A stretch of DNA of 64,000 nt from Olsenella_K sp050953285 (GCA_050953285.1 JBMNMK010000002.1:124001-188000), one strand, 5' to 3'. Shown: positions 33,079 to 42,088, counted from the first letter of the stretch. Notes: generated by a model not told the origin, from the letters alone. Numbers and translations: made by a program.

Positions 33079-33153
33079 TCACAGCCGACCGACAGTAAGA
33101 GAGTTGCGCCACCACCATGCGAGGGTTGAAGAAATGTTCTGAATTGCCTTCAT
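33079..33153 (-). CDS. Trp-rich leader peptide (tryptophan attenuator)
   Basis: This 24-codon ORF starts with ATG after a perfect AAGGAGGT ribosome site (spacing about 6). It begins MKAIQNISSTLA, has three consecutive TGG Trp codons (33109-33117) at residues 13-15, and ends RNSLTVGRL with TGA. Trp is the rarest codon, so three in a row in a short well-started ORF just before a terminator is the hallmark of ribosome-mediated attenuation, as in trpL. When charged tRNA-Trp is scarce the ribosome stalls at the Trp codons, so the terminator should not form and the transporter is made. No other gene explains this ORF. Confidence 0.88.
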   Translation of the reverse strand: MKAIQNISSTLAWWWRNSLTVGRL

Positions 33154-33192
33154 GGCGCACCTCCTTGGATTGAGTTCTTGTGCTTGTGTGGC

Positions 33193-33198
33193 ACTATA
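33193..33198 (-). promoter_or_regulatory. Predicted -10 box (TATAGT) of the leader/ECF transcript
   Basis: TATAGT on the minus strand lies about 40 bases before the leader ATG, giving a short untranslated leader of about 30 bases. A -35 box is not convincing at 17 bp. The rest of the gap to the marR start (33199-33426) has no recognised gene. Confidence 0.45.
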
Positions 33199-33426
33199 CG
33201 ACAAGTTCTTCTCGCTCGGCGCAACTTTCTTCACAGTTTTCTCATCTGAAACAAAAGGGACGTGAAATGGCGTATCGGGCGACACAAACGCGCCCAGACA
33301 GGGCTGCGGGCACCAAAACGTGAAAGCGTGGTTGTATTTTGTCCGAAATCGGCATAAGCTAGTCTGCCACAAAAATTTGCGGGGCGAGAAATGCCTTGGC
33401 CCCATGCGGTAAGCAAAGGAGGATGC

Positions 33427-33900
33427 GTGGAGCGCACGCGTGAGTTTAGTGCCCGTGACCTTGAGATTATCTACCAGGAGACCGACCGTCTCTACAACAC
33501 CATAGCCCGGGGCTGCGGTGTTTCTGAGAGCGCGTACTGGATCCTGTTTGACATCCTTGAGTCGGACGGCACGATTGCCATAAAAGCCCTCATCAACGAG
33601 CGCTTGATTGCGCGCCAGACGGTGAGCTCGTCGCTTCAGGCGCTTGAGCGGCGCGGACTGGTTGACCTGGACTTTTTACCGGGGAGCAGCAAGAACAAGC
33701 AAGCCCAGCTGACGGAAGCTGGCTGGGATTTCTGTCAGAAGAATATCAAGCCCGCCGTGGATGCGGAGCAGCGGGCATTTGAGCGCATGAGTCCGGAGGA
33801 TCGGCGTGAATTTGTGCGGCTGACCACGGCGTATGCCACTTACGTGCGCCAGGAGCTTGAAGAGCTTGAAGCCACAGGGGAGGAGATGGTTCATGAGTGA
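33427..33900 (+). CDS. MarR-family transcriptional regulator
   Basis: This 157-residue protein has a MarR winged helix: SAYWILFDILESDGTIAIKALINERLIARQTVSSSLQALERRGLVDLDF, then the wing with 'LTEAGWDF'. It starts at GTG 33427, after AAGGAGG. The frame is open 12 codons further upstream without a ribosome site. Its last codons overlap the start of an ABC exporter gene (ATGAGTGA), so it heads that operon and probably represses it until a drug-like ligand binds (inferred). Confidence 0.88.
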   Translation: MERTREFSARDLEIIYQETDRLYNTIARGCGVSESAYWILFDILESDGTIAIKALINERLIARQTVSSSLQALERRGLVDLDFLPGSSKNKQAQLTEAGWDFCQKNIKPAVDAEQRAFERMSPEDRREFVRLTTAYATYVRQELEELEATGEEMVHE

Positions 33901-35728
33901 GCGCAAGGTGACCAGCGTGAGCGCAGAGGTCGTAGAGAGCCCGCGGGGCACAGAGCGCCCACGGCGCACACAGCGGCGAGAAGATCGTCGCGCTGCGTGG
34001 AGCCTTCTGGTAGATCTGATGAGGCCCTACTGGGCAAAGCTCCTTCTGGCGCTGGTTCTTCTCGTCTGTGATACCGCAGGAATGCTCTATATTCCCACGG
34101 AGCTGGCGGCGCTTCTCAACAGCGCCGTGAGCACGCAGGGAGGATCTGCCCTGATCGACCATGGTACGCGCATGCTCATTGCCGCAATGGTGGGATCGGG
34201 CGGCTGCATTGCATCATATTGGGTGATCAGCAACCTTGCTGCAGATGTTGCCAGAAACTTGCGCATGCGGCTCTATGAGCACAGCCTGGCGCTGGCGGCC
34301 TCCGAGTTTGGCCAGTTTGGTACGGCATCGATGATCACGCGCACCCTCTCGGACGTGAACGTGGTGCAGCAGTCGCTGGTGATGGCTTTTACCATGGCGG
34401 CGCCAGTGCCGGTGGTGTGCGTGGTGTCGGTGATTTTGGCCTTTGGCATTGACCCGTATATGGGCTGGTTGCTCATGGTGGTCTGCTTGGTGATGCTGGC
34501 CGTATCGGCGGTGGCGGTCATCAAATCTGCACCTATTTTTGTGAAGCTCCAAGGGTTTATTGACCGCATGAACGTGCGCTTGAGAGAATCGGTCACCGGC
34601 ACGCGCGTGGTGCGCGCCTTTGGCCGTGAGTCCTTTGAGCAGGCGCGCTTGGATGACACCTTCCAGCGCTATGCGGATAACGCAATCCACGTGAGCCTGG
34701 TCTTTGCGACCGTGGACTCCGCAACGTTTTTCATCATGAACATGGTGGAGGCGCTCGTGATGTGGCTGGGCGCCAACCGTGTGGGAGTCTATGCCATGCA
34801 GATTGGCTCCATCTCTGCGCTGGTAGAATACGCTATGAACATCCTCTTTTTCATGATGATGGCGCAGTTTGCAATGGTCCAGCTCCCCAGAGCCTTGGCC
34901 TGCTTGAACAGAGCCCAGCAGGTACTGACGCTTGAGCCCAAGATCCAAGACCCAAGCACCGCAGCGCCGCTCTTGAGCGATTGCGCCTCAGAGCGCGTGG
35001 CCGCACTTGACCATGTGAGCCTGCGCTTTCATGATGCAGACGAGAATACCTTGGACGATGTGAGCTTTGAGCTCCGCCGCGGATCCACCGTGGCCATCAT
35101 TGGCAATACGGGCTCGGGTAAATCTACGGTGGCCAAGATGCTTCTGCGCTTTCATGACGCTACATCGGGCACAGTGAGTGTTTTGGGCAGAGACGTGAGA
35201 GATGTGCGCCAGCAGGATCTGCGCTCACACATTGCGTATGTGCCCCAGCGCGCGTGGCTCTTCTCGGGCACGCTGGCAGAAAATCTGCGGGACGGCAATG
35301 CCGATGCTACAGACGTTGAGCTCGCCCACGCGCTTGAGGTGGCACAGACAGATTTTGTGAAAGAGCTCCCCGACGGCCTTGAAAGTGCTGTGGCACAAGG
35401 AGGCTCCAATTTCTCCGGCGGACAGCGCCAGCGCTTAGCCATTGCTCGGGCGCTCGTGAGAAAGGCAGATCTTTATATCTTTGATGACTCGTTCTCTGCG
35501 TTGGATTTTGCAACGGATGCTGCGCTCAGAGCTGCTCTTTCACACGAGCTCACCCACGCGGCCATGCTCATTGTGGCCCAGCGCGTGAATACCATCAAAG
35601 ACGCCAGCACCATTGTGGTGTTGGACAAGGGCAAAGTGGTGGGCAAAGGAACGCACCAAGAGCTTATGAAAACTTGCGAGGCCTATCAGCAGATCGTGAA
35701 ATCTCAGCAGCGTGGGGGAGGGATGTAG
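33893..35728 (+). CDS. ABC exporter, half-transporter 1 (degenerate site)
   Basis: This 611-residue protein has six membrane helices (about 45-330) and an ABC domain (about 375-605) with Walker A IIGNTGSGKST, signature FSGGQRQRL and Walker B LYIFDDSFSALD. The catalytic Glu after Walker B is replaced by Asp, which is usual for the degenerate site of heterodimeric exporters such as BmrC/BmrD or TM287/288. It pairs with the next gene, which starts one base after this stop. Drug or peptide export is likely. The start overlaps the marR stop by 8 bases. Confidence 0.9.
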   Translation: MSERKVTSVSAEVVESPRGTERPRRTQRREDRRAAWSLLVDLMRPYWAKLLLALVLLVCDTAGMLYIPTELAALLNSAVSTQGGSALIDHGTRMLIAAMVGSGGCIASYWVISNLAADVARNLRMRLYEHSLALAASEFGQFGTASMITRTLSDVNVVQQSLVMAFTMAAPVPVVCVVSVILAFGIDPYMGWLLMVVCLVMLAVSAVAVIKSAPIFVKLQGFIDRMNVRLRESVTGTRVVRAFGRESFEQARLDDTFQRYADNAIHVSLVFATVDSATFFIMNMVEALVMWLGANRVGVYAMQIGSISALVEYAMNILFFMMMAQFAMVQLPRALACLNRAQQVLTLEPKIQDPSTAAPLLSDCASERVAALDHVSLRFHDADENTLDDVSFELRRGSTVAIIGNTGSGKSTVAKMLLRFHDATSGTVSVLGRDVRDVRQQDLRSHIAYVPQRAWLFSGTLAENLRDGNADATDVELAHALEVAQTDFVKELPDGLESAVAQGGSNFSGGQRQRLAIARALVRKADLYIFDDSFSALDFATDAALRAALSHELTHAAMLIVAQRVNTIKDASTIVVLDKGKVVGKGTHQELMKTCEAYQQIVKSQQRGGGM

Positions 35729-35729
35729 G

Positions 35730-37586
35730 ATGGAAAAACTCAAGCTACGCAAGCGCGCGCTGGGCGAAAAACCCCTGCGCAAGGCGCCTTTGAATGAAGC
35801 AGACGATGAGGCCATGGTTGCCCAGCACCCCCTTAAGACGGCGCGGCGCCTTTGGCAGGTGGCAGGCCGTGAGCGCTGGCGCGTGATTGTCTCTTTGGTG
35901 TGCGCCATCCTCTACGTGAGCTTCTCGCTCGGCGCCGCTGCCTATAGTGCCCAGGTGATCGACTTCGTCTGGAGCCAGATTCAAGCAGCGTTTGTTGCGG
36001 GTAGCACCTTTAGTGTCGATATGACCAACGGTGGTGTTCTCATCTTGACTTACGCAGGCATATGGACGTTGGCCTGGGCGTTTTATTCGGTACAGTCATT
36101 TGTGATGGCAAGCTTTGCCGAGCGCTTAAATCTTGCTTTGCGCAAGAAGATTTCCGACAAGATCAAGCGCTTGCCGCTCTCATATTTTGACGCGCATCAG
36201 CCCGGGGACACCATCAGCCGCGCCACCAACGATATGGACAAGATTGCTGAGGTCATGCAGAGAGGCCTTTTGCAGCTCATCATTGCTAGTTGCATGTTTG
36301 TGGGTGCTATCTTCTGCATGAGTCGGGTAAATATCACGCTTACGCTGGTCTTTTGTGCCTTTTCTGTGATTGCTTCTTTTGCTACGTGGGCCATAGGTGG
36401 TCGCACCATTGTGGCGGTGGGAAAGCGTCAAGATCTTTTGAGTACGCTCACCTCAGATGTTGAGCAGGCTTATTCGGGGCGGCTTGAGATCAAGGCGTTT
36501 GATCTGGAACAGGTGAGCTTGGCGAGCGTAGGAGAAGATGCAGAAGAGCTGGCGCGCGCATCTGCGCGGGCGGATTTCATCACCAATGCCATCGGTCCTT
36601 TCGTGCGCTTCATCATGAGAATATCGCAGGTATGCATAGGTATTGCGGCAGGCGGCATGGTGATAGGAGGACAGCTGAGTGTCGGTGCCTTCCAGGCCTT
36701 TTTCCAGTTTGTGATCCAGGGGTCTGAGCCGCTGACCAACCTTTCGCTCTCCTATAACATGCTGCAAGGGGCCCTAGCTGCTGCCGAGCGTGTCTTTAAC
36801 TTTATTGATGAGCCAGAAGAAGAGCCAGATCCGGCACACCCCCAAAAGCTCACCCATCCGGTGCGCGGCCGCGTGTGCTTTGACCATGTGCGTTTTGGCT
36901 ATACCGATGAGCCGCTCATGCGTGATGTCTCCTTTGTGGCAGAACCCGGCCAGAAGGTGGCAATTGTCGGCCAGACCGGCGCTGGCAAGACTACACTCGT
37001 CAATCTGCTCATGCGCTTCTATGAGATCGACGCTGGTCACATCACGCTTGATGGTGTGGACACACGCCTTTTAAGCAGGGCAGATTTGCGCCAAGAGTTC
37101 GGCATGGTGCTGCAGGATTCCTGGCTCTTTGAGGGAACCATTGCAGAGAATATTGCCTACGGCAAACTGGATGCTACGCGTGAGGAGGTCATGGCTGCAG
37201 CACGCGCTGCCCACGTTGACTTCTTTGTCCGCACCTTGCCAGATGGCTATGACACGGTTCTTGAAAATGAAGCAGAAGGCATAAGCCAAGGTCAGCGGCA
37301 ACTTCTTACCATTGCTCGCGCCATGTTGGCAGATCCTGCCATCCTCATCCTGGATGAGGCCACCTCCAGCGTAGACACGCGCACAGAACAGGCAATTGTG
37401 CGTGCCATGGAAGCCATCATGGAAAACAGAACCAGTTTTGTGATTGCACATAGGCTCTCAACCATTGTGGATGCAGATCTGATCTTGGTTATGGATCACG
37501 GAGACATTGTGGAGATGGGCACGCATAAAGAGTTGCTTGCCGCTGACGGCTCATATGCAAAACTTTATCGAAGTCAGTTTGCGTAG
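35730..37586 (+). CDS. ABC exporter, half-transporter 2 (canonical catalytic site)
   Basis: This 618-residue partner of the preceding gene has six membrane helices and an ABC domain with Walker A IVGQTGAGKTT, signature ISQGQRQLL and Walker B AILILDEATSSVD, with the catalytic Glu intact, plus an H-loop in IAHRLSTI. The intact Walker B Glu here and the Asp in the partner are what a heterodimer with one active site shows. GGGGGAGGG precedes the ATG. A long basic, charged N-terminus precedes the first helix. Confidence 0.92.
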   Translation: MEKLKLRKRALGEKPLRKAPLNEADDEAMVAQHPLKTARRLWQVAGRERWRVIVSLVCAILYVSFSLGAAAYSAQVIDFVWSQIQAAFVAGSTFSVDMTNGGVLILTYAGIWTLAWAFYSVQSFVMASFAERLNLALRKKISDKIKRLPLSYFDAHQPGDTISRATNDMDKIAEVMQRGLLQLIIASCMFVGAIFCMSRVNITLTLVFCAFSVIASFATWAIGGRTIVAVGKRQDLLSTLTSDVEQAYSGRLEIKAFDLEQVSLASVGEDAEELARASARADFITNAIGPFVRFIMRISQVCIGIAAGGMVIGGQLSVGAFQAFFQFVIQGSEPLTNLSLSYNMLQGALAAAERVFNFIDEPEEEPDPAHPQKLTHPVRGRVCFDHVRFGYTDEPLMRDVSFVAEPGQKVAIVGQTGAGKTTLVNLLMRFYEIDAGHITLDGVDTRLLSRADLRQEFGMVLQDSWLFEGTIAENIAYGKLDATREEVMAAARAAHVDFFVRTLPDGYDTVLENEAEGISQGQRQLLTIARAMLADPAILILDEATSSVDTRTEQAIVRAMEAIMENRTSFVIAHRLSTIVDADLILVMDHGDIVEMGTHKELLAADGSYAKLYRSQFA

Positions 37587-37667
37587 ATAATCACTGATTG
37601 CTAGTTTGATTACGGATATTCCTCAGGTGAAGATACATCTGGGGGGTATCTGGTCAAGAAATGTTGG

Positions 37668-37695
37668 TAAACTACTCACATAGATGTGTAGTTTA
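37668..37695 (+). promoter_or_regulatory. Hairpin just before the substrate-binding-protein gene
   Basis: TAAACTAC-(TC)-ACAT (37668-37681) can pair with ATGTGTAGTTTA (37684-37695): 12 bp with a 2-base bulge and an AG loop. It ends 17 bases before the gene start, with the GGGGGG ribosome site between. No T-run follows. It is a candidate operator or translation control hairpin. Confidence 0.5.
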
Positions 37696-37712
37696 GTACG
37701 GGGGGTACATAG

Positions 37713-38813
37713 ATGAGTAATTCCCATGATGTTTTTAATCGAGTCCAGTCTGCTTCATATACGCGCAGGGGTGCCCTGAAGGCATTTGGTGCGGGCATAG
37801 CTGCACTCTCTCTTGCTGCATGCTCACAGTCTGAGCAGAGCGACGGGGCAGACCAAACCCAGGAGCAAGCGCAGGAAGAGCCCGTAGAGGACGTAACGGT
37901 GCGCGTTGCCTCCTTAAAAGGCCCCACCACCATTGGCCTTGTGCAGATGATGGATGAGACCTCGGGCGTGCCTGAGACAGATGAGCCAACCACCCCAGCT
38001 GAGACCGGCGGTATCACCTACTCCTACCAGGTCATTGCTGCTCCAGATGACCTGCTTCCCAAGATCATCCAGGGTGAGGTGGACATTGCTTGCGTTCCCT
38101 CCAACGCAGGAGCTGTGCTCTACAACAAGATGAACAAAGGTGTGCGTGCCATTGATATCAACACGCTGGGCATCCTTTCTATCGTCACAGGTGATGAGTC
38201 CATCAAGGAATTCAAGGACCTAGCAGGACATACGGTCTATATCTCCGGCCAAGGTGCCACGCCGGAATACACCTTTAACTACCTGGCAGAATCTGCTGGC
38301 ATAGCAGACGAGGTAACCCTTGAGTTCAGAAGTGAGCATGCGGAGGTCGCAGCTTTGCTCGCCGCAGATCCTTCCGCTATAGGCGTGCTGCCGCAGCCCT
38401 TTACCACAGCTACGCTTGCCAAGAATGAGTCACTTTCCTCACCGATTGACCTCACCGAGGTCTGGGAGCAGTACGTGACCGATGGCAGCAAGTACGTGGT
38501 GGGCATCACCATTGTTAACGCCGACTTTGCCGATACGCACCCTGAGGCCGTAGAAGACTTCCTCACGCGTCACGCGGCGTCGGTCAAAAAGGTCAACGAG
38601 GATCCAGCGGCAGCAGCTCCCCTCGTGGTCAAGGCAGGCATTGTTGCCGCAGAGTCCATCGCGGCCAAGGCCATTCCTGCCTGCAACATTGTGTGTGAGA
38701 CCGGCAAAGAGATGAAGGATTCCCTTGAGGGATACCTCAAGGTGCTCTACGATGCGGATCAGACCTCCGTCGGCGGAGCACTACCAGAGGATGACTTCTA
38801 CTTTGGCGCGTAA
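37713..38813 (+). CDS. ABC substrate-binding lipoprotein, NMT1/SsuA-like
   Basis: This 366-residue exported protein has a twin-arginine-type signal (YTRRGALKAFGAG, R18 R19) that runs into a lipobox with Cys37 (LSLAACS), so it is a lipidated binding protein. The mature part follows the SsuA/TauA/ThiY two-lobe fold: VRVASLKGPTTIGLVQMM, PDDLLPKIIQGEVDIACVPSNAGAVLYNK, and DLAGHTVYISGQGATPEYTF. Members bind sulfonates, taurine or thiamine precursors; the ligand cannot be told here. The gene overlaps the start of a permease-ATPase fusion by 23 bases. Confidence 0.87.
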   Translation: MSNSHDVFNRVQSASYTRRGALKAFGAGIAALSLAACSQSEQSDGADQTQEQAQEEPVEDVTVRVASLKGPTTIGLVQMMDETSGVPETDEPTTPAETGGITYSYQVIAAPDDLLPKIIQGEVDIACVPSNAGAVLYNKMNKGVRAIDINTLGILSIVTGDESIKEFKDLAGHTVYISGQGATPEYTFNYLAESAGIADEVTLEFRSEHAEVAALLAADPSAIGVLPQPFTTATLAKNESLSSPIDLTEVWEQYVTDGSKYVVGITIVNADFADTHPEAVEDFLTRHAASVKKVNEDPAAAAPLVVKAGIVAAESIAAKAIPACNIVCETGKEMKDSLEGYLKVLYDADQTSVGGALPEDDFYFGA

Positions 38814-40236
38814 GCTTCACAAGACACGTCCGCAAGCGGGCGAGAAAACACACGTGCAGGGTGCGTCATCGGCGCGCCTTGCACGTCGTTTCATCTTCAC
38901 GCTCATCTGGCTTGTGGTCTGGCACTTGGCAAGCGTGTCTATTGGCACGAGCCTTCTTTTGCCGGGCCCCATAGAAGTGGCGCGGCGCTTGGTAGAGCTC
39001 GTGGTTACACAGGCGTTTTGGACAGTCGTGCTCTTCTCGCTCACCCGCATTTGTGCAGGATTCCTGCTGGCATTTGTGCTTGGCCTCACGCTGGGCTTGC
39101 TGGCAGGACACCTTCGCGTGGTACGAGACTTTCTGGAGCCTGCCATCTTGGCGCTCAAAAGCGTGCCCATTGTGTGCGTGGTCGTGCTTTTGCTCATCTG
39201 GGTGGGCGCGCGCGAGGTTTCTGTCGTAGCGGTCTTCCTCGCGGTTTTTCCGCCTATCTACCTGAGCGTTTGCGAGGCCATTCGCGCACAGGATACACGT
39301 CTCAACGCGTTGCTCAAGGCCATGGATGTCAGCGCCTGGCGCCGTTTTCTTGCCTCGACCTATCAGCAGCTGCTGCCGTATCTGCGGGCCACCAGCAGAA
39401 ATGCCTGTGGCATAGCGTGGAAGGCAGGCGTTGCAGCAGAGCTCATAGGCTCTCCGCGCGGCTCTATGGGCGAGAGGATCTACCAGGCCAAACTCATCCT
39501 AGAGACGCCCGATCTGTTTGCCTGGACCATCGCCGTTGTTTCCATGAGCTGGCTTTGCGAGAAGATCTTCTTGGCGCTGCTCAACCAAACAGGGCCGCTC
39601 ACCTTAAAGCTTGCCGTACCGCGGCCGCACGCTGCCCAGACAGCGCCGTCTGCAGGCGCGCTGAGCCTCGGCCATGTGACGCTTGGCCACGCCGGTGGCG
39701 CCATCATTGCGCGTGATCTCAACTGGCATTTTGATGCAGGCCAGAGGTATGCGCTCACCGATCCATCGGGTGCGGGAAAGACAACGTTAGTAGAGACGCT
39801 CTCTGGCATGCTGGCACCGCTTGCCGGTGAGCTTACCATTACGCCCGTCACGCCGCTATCTGTGGTGACGCAGGATATCCGCCTGGTGGAGCAGATGTCT
39901 GCAGAGGAAAACGTGCTGCTCTCGGCTGAAGGAAGCATGGATTTTGCGCAGGTCCATGAGCTCTTGCTCCAGGTCTTGCCGCCCGATGCACTGGGCAGGC
40001 CGGTGGCAGGGCTTTCGGGCGGACAGCGCCGTCGCGTGGAGATCGTGCGCGCGCTGGCGCATCCCCACGGCATCTTGCTGATGGATGAGCCGCTCTCTGC
40101 GCTGGACGAGAAGAGCCGGCAGAAGACGGCGCACTTCATTGTGGAGATGTTGGGAACCAACACGCTCATCGTTGCCTCACACAACCCTGAAGACCTTACA
40201 CTTTTGCAGATAGACCACACTATCTCGCTCAAGTAG
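38791..40236 (+). CDS. ABC importer permease and ATPase fused in one chain (SsuC-SsuB-like)
   Basis: This 481-residue protein has a SsuC/TauC-type permease with about six helices (25-270), including the coupling loop AAELIGSPRGSMGERIYQA, followed directly by an ABC domain (about 290-478). The ATPase half has Walker A TDPSGAGKTTL, Q-loop VVTQDIRLV, signature LSGGQRRRV, Walker B GILLMDEPLSALD and H-loop VASHNPED. The first Walker A Gly is Asp. The usual systems encode two proteins. I start at ATG 38791, inside the upstream gene; no perfect ribosome site precedes it, so the start is uncertain. Confidence 0.87.
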   Translation: MTSTLARKLHKTRPQAGEKTHVQGASSARLARRFIFTLIWLVVWHLASVSIGTSLLLPGPIEVARRLVELVVTQAFWTVVLFSLTRICAGFLLAFVLGLTLGLLAGHLRVVRDFLEPAILALKSVPIVCVVVLLLIWVGAREVSVVAVFLAVFPPIYLSVCEAIRAQDTRLNALLKAMDVSAWRRFLASTYQQLLPYLRATSRNACGIAWKAGVAAELIGSPRGSMGERIYQAKLILETPDLFAWTIAVVSMSWLCEKIFLALLNQTGPLTLKLAVPRPHAAQTAPSAGALSLGHVTLGHAGGAIIARDLNWHFDAGQRYALTDPSGAGKTTLVETLSGMLAPLAGELTITPVTPLSVVTQDIRLVEQMSAEENVLLSAEGSMDFAQVHELLLQVLPPDALGRPVAGLSGGQRRRVEIVRALAHPHGILLMDEPLSALDEKSRQKTAHFIVEMLGTNTLIVASHNPEDLTLLQIDHTISLK

Positions 40237-40250
40237 GACGGGGCTTGTCA

Positions 40251-40919
40251 ATGGCAAGAATAGGCTGCGTAGAAGACGATGCATCGGTGAGAGATGCGCT
40301 GGTAGCACTGCTGGCACAAAACGGCCATGAGCCCCTTACCTTTGTAGACTTTGCGCACGTGAAAGAAGATATTGTGGCCTTAGCGCCTGATCTTGTCCTG
40401 TTGGATCTCAACCTGCCGGGAACCGACGGCATGCTCATCTGCCGAGAAATACGTGCCGTCTCAACGGTCCCCATCATGGTGGTGACCAGCCGGGCACAGG
40501 AGATCGACGAGGTCATGTGCATGACTATGGGGGCAGACGATTTCATTGTCAAACCTTACAGCAGCCATGTTCTTCTCGCCCACATAGAGGCGCTTTTGCG
40601 CAGGGTGGGCAGCCTTTCTTCGGTGATGGAAAGAGACGGCGTGAGGCTGGACGTGGACCGCTCGCGCGTGAGCTATGGGGAGCGTGCTGTGGAGCTGACA
40701 AAAAATGAGCTCAGGATTTTGAGTCTGCTCATGCGGCGCTCGCCGGCCATTGTAAGCCGCGATGAACTCATGTATGAGCTCTGGGACTCCAATGAATTTG
40801 TGGATGATAATACCTTAACGGTCAATATCAATCGCCTGCGCCAGACGCTGGCAACCATTGGCGTGAACTGGCTTAAGACGCACCGTGCGCAGGGCTATTC
40901 GCTGACGCGTGAGGCATGA
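40251..40919 (+). CDS. bceR: OmpR-family response regulator (BceR-like)
   Basis: This 222-residue regulator has a receiver domain with acidic pocket VEDD (E8-D10), phosphorylation site D52 (LVLLDLNLPG), a Thr in VVTSR and Lys in VKPY, and a C-terminal OmpR winged helix (VELTKNELRILSLLMRRSPAIVSRDELMYELWDSNEFVDDNTLTVNINRLR). The 'NTLTVNINRLR' text is typical of BceR-type regulators. It is followed by a kinase with short membrane anchor and by BceAB, with a BceR-type operator before bceA. The start at ATG 40251 follows GGACGGGG. Confidence 0.9.
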   Translation: MARIGCVEDDASVRDALVALLAQNGHEPLTFVDFAHVKEDIVALAPDLVLLDLNLPGTDGMLICREIRAVSTVPIMVVTSRAQEIDEVMCMTMGADDFIVKPYSSHVLLAHIEALLRRVGSLSSVMERDGVRLDVDRSRVSYGERAVELTKNELRILSLLMRRSPAIVSRDELMYELWDSNEFVDDNTLTVNINRLRQTLATIGVNWLKTHRAQGYSLTREA

Positions 40920-40920
40920 T

Positions 40921-41991
40921 ATGCGGTTGTCTTGCTATCTGCGCGGCCGCCGGCTGCAGGCGGGACTTCTTGCGGCCGCCCTCTTCTTGGTTGCCATCAT
41001 CTTGTTTGGCATTGGCGCCGATCGTGATGTGGTGCTTTTGGTGGTGGGCCTGGTGGCAGGCATGTATGTGCTGGGGCTTCTGCTTGAGTGGCTTGCGCTG
41101 CGGCCATTTTGGCGTGCGGTGGCTAAGAGCTGCCAAGATCCAGACACGGCACTCCAGATAACAAGCCTGGTAGATGAGCCCTTTTCTCCACAGGAGAGTG
41201 CGGCGTGGAACGCGCTTGACGCGGTGGCGCAGGCGGGCAGCGCTCAAGCATACAAGGAGCGCCAAGACGCCGATGAGTATCGCCAGTTTGTGGACGTGTG
41301 GGTGCACGAGGTCAAGACACCACTTGCTGCCGCGCGCCTGCTGCTCGCTTCAGACAATCTGGCCACCCACGCACAAGCGAGGCGCCTTGAGCGCGAGCTT
41401 GACCGTATAGAAGGCTATGTTGACCAGGCACTTTACTATTCGCGCTCAGGAGCGCTGGCCAATGACTACCTCATCAGGCAGACGCGCATAGGAGATGTGA
41501 TCACGTCTGCCATCCGTGCGCACAAGCGCTCTATCATCGACCATCACATGGCCGTTGAGCTGCATGAAGACATGGATCTTATGGCCTTTGTCGACGCCAA
41601 GTGGATGGTCTTTATCCTGTGACAGATCATAGAGAATGCCGTCAAGTATCAGGATGGTGACCGAGCGGGAAAGATTGAATTTTTTGCGACCCACCTCAAG
41701 GAGGGGAGCGCACAGGAACACATTGAGCTCAAGGTCAAAGATCACGGCTGCGGTATTTCTGCCGCGGATCTGCAACGCATTTTTGACAAGGGCTTTGTGG
41801 GCACCAACGGCCGCGCCAACCGGCAGACGCACTCCACGGGCATAGGTCTTTACCTGGTAAAACGACTCTGTGAAAAGATGGGCCTTTCCGTCTGGGCAGA
41901 TTCGCGACAAGACGCGTGGACGGCCATTACCATCTCAATTCCTGCCGAGAAGAGCCACTTTCTAGATGCGCCTTCGCTGGGCGATAAGTAA
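40921..41991 (+). pseudogene. bceS: Intramembrane-sensing histidine kinase (BceS-like) with one in-frame TGA
   Basis: The reading frame from ATG 40921 encodes two membrane helices with almost no external loop (about 15-60), the H-box VWVHEVKTPLAAARLL, and then a TGA at 41620-41622 between KWMVFIL and QIIENAVKY. After that codon the frame continues undisturbed for 123 codons through the N-box, DHGCGIS, IFDKGF and STGIGLYLVKRL to TAA at 41989-41991. Without read-through the ATP-binding half is lost. CGA (Arg) to TGA by one C-to-T change is the simplest origin. Length (356 codons) and gene order otherwise fit a working BceS. Confidence 0.85.
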
Positions 41992-42074
41992 CTGCGCTTG
42001 TCGCGGCCGCGCGCTGCGCCCGACCGCGTAGTCGCCGCAACCCGCGCTGCCCGCCGCACGCCGCATGCCCAACC

Positions 42075-42088
42075 TTACAAGAGTGTAA
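42075..42088 (+). promoter_or_regulatory. BceR-type operator TTACA-N4-TGTAA
   Basis: TTACA (42075-42079), AGAG, TGTAA (42084-42088) is an exact match to the TNACA-N4-TGTAA consensus of BceR-like regulators. It lies 90 bp before the bceA start; a -10-like TATAGA follows at 42136-42141. Confidence 0.85.

Noticed and set aside
34214..34948. Long antisense ORF (244 codons) opposite the ABC exporter
   Set aside because: His-rich composition typical of a reverse-frame shadow; no domain or ribosome site.
37587..37712. TPP riboswitch before the NMT1-like binding protein
   Set aside because: The conserved CTGAGA and ACCTGA-type elements of TPP aptamers are absent.
41620..41622. TGA as a recoded selenocysteine or Trp codon
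   Set aside because: The position is not a Cys or redox site in histidine kinases, TGG is used for Trp throughout, TGA ends many other genes here, and no selenocysteine-insertion hairpin is apparent.
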